64,000 bases of DNA from Roseiarcus sp963781895 (GTDB taxonomy: Bacteria > Pseudomonadota > Alphaproteobacteria > Rhizobiales > Beijerinckiaceae). The position numbers and the translations under genes were made by a program. The notes below the pieces were generated by a model. That model saw only the letters and a program-made list of their open reading frames with translations, had not been told where the DNA came from and did not search any database. The stretch is from positions 1 to 64,000 of the forward strand of contig CAWAIM010000031.1 in assembly GCA_963781895.1 (NCBI GenBank), given 5' to 3'. Shown piece by piece: positions 27,456-37,349 of this stretch; position 1 is the first letter of the stretch, and the number at the start of each line of letters is the position of its first letter.

Positions 27456-28576
27456 ACGCTTTTTCCTTCGCCCGGCTCATCGCCTTGCTGCGCAAGGAAT
27501 CGATCGAGATCCTGCGCGACACCATGACGCTGCGCATCATCATCGCCATCCCGATCATGCAGTTGTTCCTGTTCGGCTACGCCATCAATTCCGATCCCAA
27601 GCATCTGCCGGCCGGCCTGCTGTCGCCCGAGAACTCCAAATACACCCGATCGATCGCGGCCGCGCTCGTCAATTCCGGCTATTACGACCTTCGCGTCCTC
27701 AGGAGCGAAGCCGAGGCGGAGGCGGGGCTGGCGCGCGGCGACCTGATCTTCGTCATCCAGATGCCGCCCGGCTTCGATCGCGCGGTCGATCGAGGCGAAT
27801 CGCCCGGCGTCCTGGTCGACGCCGACGCGACCGATCCCACCGCGATCGGCAACGCGGTCGCGGCGCTCGGGCAGGTGGTCGCCGACCTCAACCGCGATCT
27901 TCCTCCGATCCGTCAGGCGCAGCCGCAGACGCCGCCGTTCCAGTTCGTCGTCCACGCGCGCTACAATCCCGAGCAGCTCACGGTGCTCAACGTCGTGCCG
28001 GGCCTCATCTGCATCGTGCTGATGTTCTCGACGCTGTTCGTCACGACGCTCGCGATCACGCGCGAGCGCGAACGCGGCACAATGGAGAATCTGCTGGCCA
28101 TGCCGGTCCGGCCGATCGAGGTGATGATCGCCAAGATCGCGCCCTACGTCGTGATCGGATACATTCAGGTGTTGCTGATCCTCGCCGCGGCGTCGTTCTT
28201 CTTCGCCTTGCCGATCCGCGGATCGGTGCCCCTCCTGCTGGCTGCGCTCGGCCTGTTCATCGCCAGCAATCTTGCGCTCGGCGTCACCTTCTCGACCGTG
28301 TCGGCCAATCAGATGCAGGCCGTGCAGCTGGCGCAGTTCACGCTGATGCCGTCATTCCTGCTGTCGGGATTCATGTTTCCGTTCCGCGGCATGCCGGTTT
28401 GGGCGCAAGCGCTCGGCAATATCTTCCCGGCGACCCACGCCATGCGGATCGTGCGCGGCATCTTGCTCAAGGGGACCGGCTGGAGCGAGATCGCGCCGCA
28501 GCTTTGGCCGATGGCCGCATTCGCCGTCGCGGCGATCGCCTTCGCGACGTTCGCCTATCGCGAGACTCTGGATTGA
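27452..28576 (+). CDS. ABC-2 type exporter permease
   Basis: 374 residues with one N-terminal membrane helix (IIIAIPIMQLFLFGYAI), a large extracytoplasmic domain to about residue 180, then five membrane segments including FSTLFVTTLAITRERERGTMENLL, the conserved ABC-2 region. It resembles YbhR/YbhS permeases. GGAGG lies just before its ATG, inside the end of the ATPase gene. With the adaptor and ATPase it forms a tripartite-style efflux system; the substrate is unknown (YbhFSR relatives export drugs and cations). Confidence 0.92.
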   Translation: MNAFSFARLIALLRKESIEILRDTMTLRIIIAIPIMQLFLFGYAINSDPKHLPAGLLSPENSKYTRSIAAALVNSGYYDLRVLRSEAEAEAGLARGDLIFVIQMPPGFDRAVDRGESPGVLVDADATDPTAIGNAVAALGQVVADLNRDLPPIRQAQPQTPPFQFVVHARYNPEQLTVLNVVPGLICIVLMFSTLFVTTLAITRERERGTMENLLAMPVRPIEVMIAKIAPYVVIGYIQVLLILAAASFFFALPIRGSVPLLLAALGLFIASNLALGVTFSTVSANQMQAVQLAQFTLMPSFLLSGFMFPFRGMPVWAQALGNIFPATHAMRIVRGILLKGTGWSEIAPQLWPMAAFAVAAIAFATFAYRETLD

Positions 28577-28592
28577 TCGCCCGCGCTGTTCC

Positions 28593-29744
28593 TCAATTCG
28601 GCGCGGCGATCTCCTCCAGTCCAAGGCCGCCCACCCACACGCCCGCGACCTCGAGCCGATCCGTCAGATGCACGAGATCGGCGCGCAAGCCCGGCGCGAG
28701 ACGGCCGATCCGGTCGTCAAGTCCCATCAGGAGCGCCGGGGTCAGCGTCGCCATGGTCAGCGCATCGGCGAGGGGCAGGCCGAGCACGCTCACGACATAG
28801 GCGACCGCGTCGCGCATCGTGATCGTCGCGCCGGCGAGCGTGCCGTTCTCGTCGGTGAGCTTGCGGCCGACCCGGGTCACGCGGCGCCCTTGCAGCTCGA
28901 ATTCGGCAGGCCCGCCCGCGGCCGACGGCATGGCGTCGGAGATCAGCGCCACGCCGCGCGCGCCCTTGGCGGCGATGGCGGCGCGGCAGGCCGCCGGATG
29001 GGCGTGTTCGCCGTCGGCGATGAGCCCGCAAACGACGCGCGGATCGGCGAGCGCGGCGCCGACGACGCCGGGCGCGCGCGAGCCGAGCTGGCTCATGGCG
29101 TTGAAGAGATGGGTCACCGCCCTGGCGCCGGCGTCGAACACCGCCTCGGCCTCCTCGGCGCTGGCGTCCGAGTGCCCGAGGCTGACGACGATTCCGGTCC
29201 CGGCCAGCCGCGCGATCCGCTCCAGCGAAACGGAGGCCGGGGCGAGCGTGACGACCATCACGCCCGCGCGTCCCGCGATCAGCGCCTGCGCGTCCTCGTC
29301 GCGCATGCGGCGGATGAATTCGGCCGGGTGCACGCCCTTGCGGCGCGGATCGATGAACGGCCCCTCGACATGCACGCCGAGCGCGCCGGGAACGCGGCCC
29401 TGCGCCGCCCGCGCCGCGGCCAGAGCCGCGGCCAGCACCCGCGGCGCGTCGGTGACGACGGTCGGCAGAAAGCCGGTGACGCCCTCGCGCCGATGCGCGG
29501 CGGCGATTTTCGCGATTCCTTCCACTGTCGGCTCGGCGTTGAACAGCACGCCGCCGCCGCCGTTGATCTGCCAATCGACGAACCCGGGAGCCAGGATTCC
29601 GCCGCCGAGGTCGACATGCTCGGCGCCGCGCGGGCGGTCTTCGAAACTCGCCAGCGCGCGGATCGAGCCGCCATCGACGACCAGCGCGCGATCGTCGTGA
29701 AACCGTTCGCCGTCGAACAGACGCGCCCCGTACAGAACCTTCAT
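28593..29744 (-). CDS. nagA: N-acetylglucosamine-6-phosphate deacetylase
   Basis: 383 residues. It is an amidohydrolase that removes acetate from GlcNAc-6-phosphate in amino-sugar and peptidoglycan recycling. Visible features are GGGILAPGFVDWQINGGGG (substrate loop), HVEGPFIDPRRKGVHP with the metal-ligand glutamate, SLGHSDASAEEAE, THLFNAMSQLGSRAPG, IADGEHAHP and ISDAMPSAAG with the catalytic aspartate. It overlaps the upstream kinase gene by 4 bp, which supplies its probable substrate. Confidence 0.93.
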   Translation of the reverse strand: MKVLYGARLFDGERFHDDRALVVDGGSIRALASFEDRPRGAEHVDLGGGILAPGFVDWQINGGGGVLFNAEPTVEGIAKIAAAHRREGVTGFLPTVVTDAPRVLAAALAAARAAQGRVPGALGVHVEGPFIDPRRKGVHPAEFIRRMRDEDAQALIAGRAGVMVVTLAPASVSLERIARLAGTGIVVSLGHSDASAEEAEAVFDAGARAVTHLFNAMSQLGSRAPGVVGAALADPRVVCGLIADGEHAHPAACRAAIAAKGARGVALISDAMPSAAGGPAEFELQGRRVTRVGRKLTDENGTLAGATITMRDAVAYVVSVLGLPLADALTMATLTPALLMGLDDRIGRLAPGLRADLVHLTDRLEVAGVWVGGLGLEEIAAPN

Positions 29745-30637
29745 TGCGCCGCCGCCTTTCCGGTTGCGATGATCCCGCCGGCCAGCAGAATCGCGCCGTC
29801 GGTCGGGTCGTGAAGCGGGTGGACGAGCAGAGCCGCGATTTCAGGCTCGAGATAGGGACGCAGGGCCTCGCCCGCTCCGCCGACCATCGCCACGCTGCGC
29901 GCGCCCAGCGCGACGACGCCTCGCGCCAGCGCGGCGATCCCGCGCGCGGCGGCGGCGACGATGTCGAGCGCGATTCGATCGCCCTCGCCGGCGCGCCTGA
30001 ACACCAGCGGCGCGAAGGCGCCGAAATCCCCGGGCTTGGCCGCGCGCGCCCAGCGCAGCATCGCGATCACGTCGTCGCCGAATTCGCTCAAGATCTCGCG
30101 AGTGAGCGGGCTGGCCGGCCCCAGCCCGTCATAGGCGCGGGTCGCGGCGCGCAGCGCGTCGAGACCGATGTGCGATCCCGATCCGTCGTCGCCGAGCGTG
30201 AAACCGCGTCCGCCGATGATGGTCTCCTTGCCGCCGACGCGGGCGATCGCCGCCGATCCGGTGCCGGCGATCACCAGCCCGCCGTCGGCCCCGGCATGGG
30301 CGCCGACGCAGGCGGCCGTCGCGTCGTTGGCCGCGCGGACCAGCGCATAGCCGGGAAACGCGTCGACGACCCGGGCCGCGTCGCCCGCGTCGTTGAGACC
30401 CGCGATCCCGAACCCGATCGCGGTCAGCGCATGATCGGCGGCGCCGAGCCGCGCCGCGCCCAGGACCTCGCCGACGATCGCGCGCATGGAGGCGATCGCC
30501 GCCGGAAAGTCGACATGGATATTGGCGGCGCCGCCGGTCGCCTCGGCGAGCGCGCGCCCTTGCTTGTCCCGCAGCCGCGCCCGGCAGCGGGTCGCGCCGC
30601 CGTCGACGCCGACATGCCAGAGCGGCGCCTTCGTCAC
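29741..30637 (-). CDS. BadF/BadG-type N-acetylglucosamine kinase
   Basis: 298 residues of the ASKHA fold. It has the phosphate-1 loop HVGVDGGATRCRARLRD, the adenosine-binding VIAGTGSAAIARV, GRGFTLGDDGSGSHIG and a C-terminal VAMVGGAGEALRPYL. The family includes GlcNAc kinases and the ATPase activators of 2-hydroxyacyl dehydratases; here the 4-bp overlap with nagA makes a GlcNAc/glucosamine kinase most likely. It would phosphorylate free GlcNAc, feeding NagA. Confidence 0.85.
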   Translation of the reverse strand: MTKAPLWHVGVDGGATRCRARLRDKQGRALAEATGGAANIHVDFPAAIASMRAIVGEVLGAARLGAADHALTAIGFGIAGLNDAGDAARVVDAFPGYALVRAANDATAACVGAHAGADGGLVIAGTGSAAIARVGGKETIIGGRGFTLGDDGSGSHIGLDALRAATRAYDGLGPASPLTREILSEFGDDVIAMLRWARAAKPGDFGAFAPLVFRRAGEGDRIALDIVAAAARGIAALARGVVALGARSVAMVGGAGEALRPYLEPEIAALLVHPLHDPTDGAILLAGGIIATGKAAAQ

Positions 30638-30753
30638 CCGCCGCCCCGCCCGGCGCCGCGCGCGACAACCAGCCCCGCCATCTTGTGGTCTCCGATCGAA
30701 TCCGCCCCTTGGGCCGTAGTCTCAATCCGTCGTTTTGACAAATGGCCGGTCGG

Positions 30754-31375
30754 TCAGTCGCCGACCAGCGCCGCCGCCGCCGCCTCGAGCGCGCGCGCCG
30801 CGTCGTCGGACGCGAGCCTGCGACCGGCCGCCCGCGCCGGCGTCTGCTCGGGCGTCGCCGGCAGATGCAGGAAAATCGCCCGCGTCGCCGGCGCCTCGGC
30901 GCGCAAGTAGGACAGCGCGCCGTAATAGAGATGATTGCAGACATAGCCGCCGGCGTTGGTCGAGGTCCGCGCCTCGAAGCCCGCTTGCCGAAGCGCGCGC
31001 GCCACAGCGCTTGCCGGCGCGGTCGCTTCGAGCCGTTCGGGGGCGTTGGCGACCGAGGCGACGCCCGTGCGCCGGACGCCGCGATTGTCGGCCGCGAGCG
31101 CGTTGTCGACATTGCGGGCGATTCGCTCGACATGGATGATGTCCGCGCCGCGCGGCCTGGCCGGTCATCAGCGCGGCCTCCGGCCGCAGCGCCTCGAAGG
31201 CGCGCACGAATTCGGCGACCGCGGCGTCATAGGCGCAGGGCAGGAGCCGCGCGACCGCGACCCGCCCGCCGCAGCGCCAGCCGTCCAGCCGGCGCGCCGC
31301 TTCCCACGAGCAATTGATCGTCTCGCCGCCGAACGGCTCGAAACCGGTGACGAGAATCCTCCGCGGACCGCTCAA
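30754..31375 (-). CDS. pcp: Pyroglutamyl-peptidase I, frameshifted near 31150
   Basis: Starts at a TTG at 31375, seven bases after the acyl-CoA dehydrogenase stop. The N-terminal half reads ILVTGFEPFGGETINCSWEA and EAALMTGQA in one frame. At about 31150 the sense moves to another frame carrying DIIHVERIARNVDNA, then RTSTNAGGYVCNHLYYGALS with the catalytic cysteine, and ends at 30754. About 207 residues joined, the family length. The enzyme removes N-terminal pyroglutamate from peptides in the cytosol. The conserved second half argues for an indel error or a very recent mutation. Confidence 0.8.
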
Positions 31376-31382
31376 TCGCGTC

Positions 31383-32528
31383 TCATGCGAACAGGCTGCC
31401 CCGATCGGCGAGGCGGCGCACGTGGACGTCCGCGTCGCCGTAGGCGGCGTCGATCATGGTCAGGCGCTTGAACAGATGGCCGACCTTGTATTCGTAGGTC
31501 ATCGCGATGCCGCCGCCCAGTTGCACCGCCTGCTGGCCGATGAAGCGGCCCGAGCGGCCGATCTGGGTCTTGGCCGCCGAGATCGCCTTGGCGCGCTCGT
31601 TGGCGTCGTCCTCGCCCGCCATCATGGTCGCCAGATACATCATGCTGCGCCCCTGTTCGAGCGCGACAACCATGTCGGAGGCGCGGTGCTGCAGAGCCTG
31701 GAACGAGCCGATCGGCACGCCGAACTGCTTGCGCGTCTTCATGTAGTCGACGGTCATGGTCAGCGCCTCGCTCATCGCGCCGACCGCCTCGGCGGCGAGC
31801 GCCGCGATCGCCTCGTCGACCGCGCGCTCGATATGCCCCAGCGCTCCCTCCGGATCGCCGAGGACGTCGTCCGCCCCGACGCGCACGTCGGCGAGCGTGA
31901 CGTCGGCGGCGCGCTGGCCGTCCTGGGTCGGATAGCCGCGCCGCGTCACCCCGGGCGCGCCGGCGTCGACGAGATAGAGGCCGATGCCGCCGCGATCGCG
32001 CCGTCCGCCGGCAAGGCGGCCAGAGACGATCAGCTTGTCGGCGCTGTCGCCCTGGCCGACCAGCACCTTCTCGCCGTTGAGCACGAACGCGCCGCCGTCC
32101 TTGCGCGCGCTCACCCCCACGTCGTTGAGGTCGAAGCCCGATTGCCGCTCGGCATGGGCGAAGCTCAGGCGCAGATCGCCGGCGGCGATCGCGGCGACGA
32201 GCTCGGCCCGCCGCCCGGCGCCGGCCGCATGCCGCAGCAGCGCGCCGCACAGAACCACGGTCTGAAGATAGGGCTCGAGCGCCAGCGCCCTGCCGAATTC
32301 CTCCATCACGATCATCGTCTCGACCGCGCCGCCGCCGAAGCCGCCGTCGTCTTCCGAAAACGGCGCGCCGAGCAGGCCCATGTCGGCGTATTCGCGCCAC
32401 AGCTTGTCGCTCCAGCCGTGCGCGCTCGCCTGATAGGCCTTGCGGTCCTCGAAGCCGTACCGGCTTTTCATCAGCCGCGCGACATTGTCGCGCAGTTGCT
32501 CCTGTTCGCCGCTGAGATCGAAGTCCAT
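31383..32528 (-). CDS. Acyl-CoA dehydrogenase (FadE-like, second of pair)
   Basis: 381 residues. The N-terminal helical domain reads GLLGAPFSEDDGGFGGGAVE, the middle beta domain is FVLNGEKVLVGQGDSADKL, and the C-terminal helices contain YMKTRKQFGVPIGSFQALQH and AVQLGGGIAMTYEY. The usual catalytic glutamate region is weakly conserved, as in many PimD/IpdE-type partner subunits. It lies 4 bases downstream of another acyl-CoA dehydrogenase in the same direction, and such pairs often form heteromeric enzymes for unusual acyl-CoA substrates. Confidence 0.87.
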   Translation of the reverse strand: MDFDLSGEQEQLRDNVARLMKSRYGFEDRKAYQASAHGWSDKLWREYADMGLLGAPFSEDDGGFGGGAVETMIVMEEFGRALALEPYLQTVVLCGALLRHAAGAGRRAELVAAIAAGDLRLSFAHAERQSGFDLNDVGVSARKDGGAFVLNGEKVLVGQGDSADKLIVSGRLAGGRRDRGGIGLYLVDAGAPGVTRRGYPTQDGQRAADVTLADVRVGADDVLGDPEGALGHIERAVDEAIAALAAEAVGAMSEALTMTVDYMKTRKQFGVPIGSFQALQHRASDMVVALEQGRSMMYLATMMAGEDDANERAKAISAAKTQIGRSGRFIGQQAVQLGGGIAMTYEYKVGHLFKRLTMIDAAYGDADVHVRRLADRGSLFA

Positions 32529-32532
32529 GGCG

Positions 32533-33724
32533 CTAAAGTCCCAGAATCGCCTTGGCGATGATGCCGCGCTGGATTTCGTTCGACCCGCCGTAGATCGAGA
32601 CCTTGCGCGTGTTGAAATAGGCCGGCGCGAGCGGCCCGGCCCAGTCCGGGCCGACCGGCGGTTCGTTCGCGCGCTCGTCCGGGTCGTCGTAGGGCAGGGC
32701 GTAGGGGCCGACCACCTCCATCAAGAGCTCCGTCGTCGCCTGCTGGATTTCCGAGCCCTTGATCTTGAGCACCGAGGAGGCGGGATCGGGCTTGCCCGAG
32801 TTGGAGCGGTTGGAGATGACGCGCATCTGGGTCATTTCGAGCGCCTTCAGCTCCACCTCGACCGCGGCCAGCTTGGCGCGGAAGAACGGATCGTCGATCT
32901 TCGGCCCCGAGCCGTAGACGCGAGAGCGCGGCGAGTTCGCGCACCCGGTCGAGCCGCGCCTTCGACAGGCCGACGCGGGCGATGCCGTTGCGCTCGTTGG
33001 CGAGCAGGAATTTGGCGTAGTCCCAGCCCTTGTTCTCCTCGCCGACGATCGCGTCGAGCGGAATGCGCACGTCGTCGAAAAACACCTCGTTGACCTCATG
33101 GCCGCCGTCGATGGTCTGAATCGGCCTGACCGTGATGCCCTTCGACTTCATGTCGGCGAGGAAGAACGAGATGCCCTGCTGCTTTTTCGCCTGCGGGTCG
33201 GTGCGCGCGAGCACGAAAATCCAGTCGGCGTATTGGGCCATGGTGGTCCAGGTCTTCTGGCCGGAGATCACCCAGGAATCGCCGTCGCGCCGCGCGGTCG
33301 TGCGCAGGCTCGCCAGATCCGATCCGGCGCCGGGCTCGGAGAAGCCCTGGCACCACCATTCGCGCAAATCGGCGATCGGCGGCAGGAACCGCTCCTTCTG
33401 CGCCTGCGAGCCGAACGTGTAGATGACCGGGCCGACCATGCTGACGCCGAAGGCGATCGCCTCCGGCGCGTTGGCGCGCTGCATCTCGTCGAGAAAGATC
33501 GACAGCTTGACCGCGCTCCAGCCCGTGCCGCCCCATTCCTTCGGCCAGTGCGGGACCGACCAGCCCTTGGCGGCCAGAATGCGCGTCCAGCGCACGTAAT
33601 CGTCCTTGGCGAGCTTGCGCCCGGCGACGCCCTTGTCGCGGATCGAGGCCGGCAGGTTGTCGCGCACGAACGCGCGCACCTCGGCGCGAAACGCCAGCTC
33701 GTCCTCGGTCAGTCTGAGGTCCAT
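32533..33724 (-). CDS. Acyl-CoA dehydrogenase (first of pair), frameshifted near 32930
   Basis: About 396 residues. The first frame from the ATG at 33724 gives PHWPKEWGGTGWSAVKLSIF, WWCQGFSEPGAGSDLASL and SWVISGQKTWTTMAQYADW, all FAD/acyl-CoA contacts. Near 32930 the sense moves to another frame that supplies the C-terminal domain (SVLKIKGSEIQQATTELLME, then KVSIYGGSNEIQRGIIAKAI), where SNEIQRGIIAK is the FAD-binding end of the family. Both halves are well conserved. Probably forms a complex with the following gene product. Confidence 0.85.
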
Positions 33725-33980
33725 GGGGCTCCTCCCAGGATGGTCGCGCCTTGGCGCTTCTACCCGCTAGTGTCGGGCCTCGGCGCGGCGGCGTCAACTT
33801 GGGGAGGCGCTCGCTCGGGATTCCGTCGGCCCGCGGCCCCATTGACGTAATCATTTTCTGCGTTGCTCTACGAGAAAATGCGCGCTAGAACAAACAAGGA
33901 ACGAACGGCGCGCCTTCGCGCTTGCAATTGGCGACGCTCGCCATAGAGCTTAAGCGGCGGCCTCGGGGATGGCGGAGGGG

Positions 33981-35598
33981 ATGACCAACAAGCTCTACTA
34001 CGGCGACAATCTCGGCGTGCTGCGCGCCAGCATCGCCAGCGAAAGCGTCGATCTCGTCTATCTCGATCCGCCGTTCAACTCGAACGCCTCCTACAACGTG
34101 CTGTTCAAGGCACCGAGCGGCGCGCAGTCGCAGGCGCAGATCGAGGCGTTCGACGACACCTGGCACTGGAACGAATTCGGCCGAGCGCGCCTTCGACGAA
34201 GTGTTGACCGGCGGCCATTCCGACGCGGCGATCATGCTGAAGGCGATGCGCTCGGCGCTCGGCGACAACGACATGATGGCCTATCTGGCGATGATGGCGG
34301 TGCGACTGATCGAATTGCACCGCGTGCTGAAGCCGACGGGATCGCTCTATCTGCACTGCGATCCGACCGCGAGTCACTATTTGAAGATTTTGCTCGATGC
34401 GATCTTCGGGGCGGACGAATTCCACAACGAAATTATCTGGAAGCGAACGACGACACACAGCGACCGCAAGAGCATGGAGCCGGGTCACGACGATACTATT
34501 CTGTTTTACACGAAGAGGCGATCACGCATATTTGGAATACGCCATGTGATCCGCACTACGACGAAGAATACGTCGCCGATAAATATACGAATTCGATGAC
34601 AGTGACGGCCGTCGTTACATGCTTGACAATTTGACCAGCGCCGGACCCGCGACCGAGACATGGTCGTACGAATGGTAAGGGTTTAACCTTACCGCGAAGG
34701 GTTGGCGCTACTCGCACGGAAACATGATCGAAGCTCGATAGAGGCCGACGGATGCGAGCAAAGCACGGCCGCACAAGACGGCAAGTGCCTCAGGCTAAAG
34801 ACGGTATCTTGGACGAAATGCGGGGCATGCCAATGGGGGACGATCTGGACGGATATTCCTCCGATTAACTCCCAGGCCCAGGAGCGTCTCGGCTACCCAA
34901 CGCAAAAACCGCTCGCGCTCTTGGAACGCATCATCTCCGCCTCGTCGAACGAAGGCGACGTCGTGCTCGATCCTTTCTGCGGCTGCGGCACGACCATTCA
35001 TGCGGCACAGAAGCTCAAGCGCATGTGGATCGGCATCGACGTGACGCATCTGGCGATCGCCTTGATCGAACGACGCCTGAAAGAGGCGTTTCCTGGCATC
35101 GCCTACGACGTCCACGGCGTGCCGAAGGACGCGGACGCGGCGCGCGACCTCGCCGAGCGCGACAAGCATGAATTTCAAAAGTGGATCGTCGCGACCATCG
35201 GCGGCCAGCCCTACAAGGGCGGCAAGAAAGGGATGGATCGCGGCATCGACGGCTACCTGCATTTCCGCGACGCGCACAACAAGCCGCAGCTCGCGGTCAT
35301 TTCGGTCAAGGGCGGCGGCATCAAATCCGGCGACATTCGCGACCTCAAGGGGACGATGGAGCGCGAGGGCGCGGCGCTCGGCGTCTTTCTGACGCTCAAC
35401 CCGCCGACGCGCGAGATGGAAAAGGAGGCGGCGTCGGCCGGCCTTTACGACAGCGGAGGAGGGAAGATCGCGCGGCTGCAAATCTTCACCGCCGCGCAGG
35501 TGATCGACGGCAAACGGCCGCAGGTGCCGTTCGGCCACACTGAGAGCCTCAAGAAGGCGAGCCGGGAAATCGATGAGACGCAGGGGCGACTGCTATAG
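33981..35598 (+). pseudogene. Beta-class DNA methyltransferase with C-terminal Mrr/PD-(D/E)XK-like domain, multiply frameshifted
   Basis: Start ATG at 33981 behind GGAGGGG. The N-terminal part has LYYGDNLGVLR and DLVYLDPPFNSNASYNVLF, the catalytic DPPF motif. A second frame continues with LIELHRVLKPTGSLYLHCDP, and at least four more frame changes lie between 34180 and 34850. The last frame is intact from about 34850: TDIPPIN, GYPTQKPLALLERII, and VVLDPFCGCGTTIHAA, the AdoMet-binding motif, which therefore follows the catalytic motif as in beta-class enzymes. Residues after that contain GMDRGIDGYLHF and AVISVKGG, the D...xVK pattern of restriction-type nucleases. One polypeptide thus carried both modification and nuclease-like parts. 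So many breaks argue for decay, not only read error. Confidence 0.75.
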
Positions 35599-35637
35599 AG
35601 CGGAGAAATCGGCGGGCTTGAAAAGCGCCTATTCTGA

Positions 35638-36279
35638 ATGCAAGAAACTAGTTTATGCAAGGGGTGCGGGCAAAACGTGGCGGAGCTGGACCAAGAAACC
35701 CGAAAGCAACGGGAGGCACTGGTTGTGGACCAGTATGGCGGGATTTACCCTGTTTACGAGGCCTTTTACATTCACTCGATTATCTACGCAGCTGAGCGTT
35801 CAGAGGCCGCATTTCAACGGTTTGACCAGACGGCTTCTAAAGCTAAAGCGCCGGTGCTGGTCGTTGCGACCATCCAAGAGGCGCTGACCCATGCCGGTGC
35901 ACTTTCCCGGTTCTTCTGGCCGGTGAAGCGGGATAACCAACTCACTACAACCCGAGGTAGGCGATTGCGCGAAGCATTCGCTCTCGATGATACTTCCCCA
36001 TTGAAGCGGCGGAGGTTGCGGAACGCCTTCGAACACTTTGATGAAGACCTAGATCGGTTTCTCCTTGAGGACGTGAGTGGATGTATCTTTCCCGGTCCAA
36101 TGGTCGGTGATCACGAGCCTGCTGACGATGCCATCGGCCACATATTTAAGTTGGTAGACCCTAAACACGGAATTTGCGTGCTCTTAGGCGAGAGGTTCGA
36201 ATTCCGACCTATCCGACAAGAGGTTAAGCGAATACTAGCCAAGGCGTTGGAGATGGATAATCTTGGCGCTCGATTGTGA
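35638..36279 (+). CDS. HEPN-motif protein with N-terminal Cys pair
   Basis: 213 residues, intact. It opens with CKGCGQN, half of a zinc-binding site, and is otherwise mostly helical. RNAFEH at residues 128-133 is the R-N-x3-H signature of HEPN domains, preceded by a basic stretch (LKRRRLR) and followed by an acidic one. It sits 40 bases after the broken methyltransferase-nuclease gene and is followed by a scrap of a second methyltransferase. Lower GC than flanking genes. I do not know a named family. HEPN proteins beside restriction-modification genes are often anti-phage RNases or their regulators, which is the inference here. Confidence 0.6.
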   Translation: MQETSLCKGCGQNVAELDQETRKQREALVVDQYGGIYPVYEAFYIHSIIYAAERSEAAFQRFDQTASKAKAPVLVVATIQEALTHAGALSRFFWPVKRDNQLTTTRGRRLREAFALDDTSPLKRRRLRNAFEHFDEDLDRFLLEDVSGCIFPGPMVGDHEPADDAIGHIFKLVDPKHGICVLLGERFEFRPIRQEVKRILAKALEMDNLGARL

Positions 36280-36337
36280 CCAAGATAGAGGAGCGTTTCG
36301 CTAGAATCATCCCCTCTTGCCGGTGCGGGCGTCGGCG

Positions 36338-36411
36338 AGCGTCTCACTGGCCCTCGCGCTGATCGAACGCCGTCTGAACGAGGCGGTTCCCGGCAGACCG
36401 GTTCAATTTTA
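36338..36411 (+). pseudogene. Scrap of a second DNA methyltransferase
   Basis: One frame reads SLALALIERRLNEAVPG and ends at a stop at about 36411. It parallels HLAIALIERRLKEAFPG encoded at 35047-35097 in the methyltransferase upstream, and the DNA is also clearly similar. It is therefore the remnant of a related gene. The rest of 36280-36582 shows nothing else. Confidence 0.55.
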
Positions 36412-36582
36412 ATAGGACACTTGAGGTCTCGAAATTTGGGCGTTTGGGTCGACGCAATACTTTCTTGAATTTCCTACCAAAGATCGCGCGAAGTTGACTG
36501 AGGCTTCGTCGCGGCGTAGCCGTCCATTGCTGGGGCGCGGTTTCTGATATACTTCTGTTCCGCCGTGGAGGAGGGAACTGTC

Positions 36583-37086
36583 ATGAAAGAATTCCTTAGA
36601 TCGGTCGCATTTGCCGCGCTCGTGTTTGCGTTATCAAACTCGGCGCAGGCGCAACAGGTGGTTACCGCGGATCAACTCGTTGGCGTTTGGAAACTGCAGT
36701 CGCAGGTCATTCACAACGCAACAACTACCGGAAAGGACATTGTCGGTCCTCTTACAATTGGATATCTAACGTTTGTGCGGGATGGAAAAAAACTCCGCGC
36801 CTCGGTAAATTTCGCCGCAGCAGACAGGAAACAAGCCAGCGGATATGCTAGCGACGACGAGGCCCTTCAGTTGTTCAGGTCGTATTCTGCATACTCCGGG
36901 ATCGTAGAACTAGATTCGACATCCACGGCAGAAGGAACGCCAGCCACAACAACTATTGATGTTGACTTAGACCCGCATGGGATTGGCCCGCACCCTCGAA
37001 TTTACATCCTTGACGGAACCAAACTTACGATTATTTCTAAACTCATGACTACCACCACCACGACGTCGTTTGAGAAAGTGCAATGA
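36583..37086 (+). CDS. Exported lipocalin-like protein
   Basis: 167 residues from the ATG at 36583 behind GGAGGAGGG. It has a signal peptide (FLRSVAFAALVFALSNSAQAQ), then ADQLVGVWKLQS, the opening strand of the lipocalin-like (Lipocalin_5) fold, and a Thr-rich beta-strand end (KLMTTTTTTSFEKV). Proteins with this start are small exported beta-barrels that probably bind hydrophobic molecules. Codon use is less GC-biased than nearby genes, suggesting acquisition. No partner gene is evident; 37087-37349 downstream is empty. Confidence 0.65.
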   Translation: MKEFLRSVAFAALVFALSNSAQAQQVVTADQLVGVWKLQSQVIHNATTTGKDIVGPLTIGYLTFVRDGKKLRASVNFAAADRKQASGYASDDEALQLFRSYSAYSGIVELDSTSTAEGTPATTTIDVDLDPHGIGPHPRIYILDGTKLTIISKLMTTTTTTSFEKVQ

Positions 37087-37349
37087 AATTCGCTATTGCC
37101 TTTTGCTTGGCACCTTCGCCTCGCTTTTTTTGATTTTCGTGCAAAGGTCACTAGCGATTCCGGTGAGAGGATATCCTCGGGAAACCTTACGTGACAAGTT
37201 ACGAGCCGATGCCAGACACTTCGAAGAACGTGAGTAGAATTTACTTGGTGGGTTGTATGAAATAGCTCGGCTATCGGTTCGGGAAGGCGCTTCGCCGTAG
37301 AGCCCGATTTAGACGCGCCTTGCGGCGGAAGGCGTCCAAGGAGGCGCGT

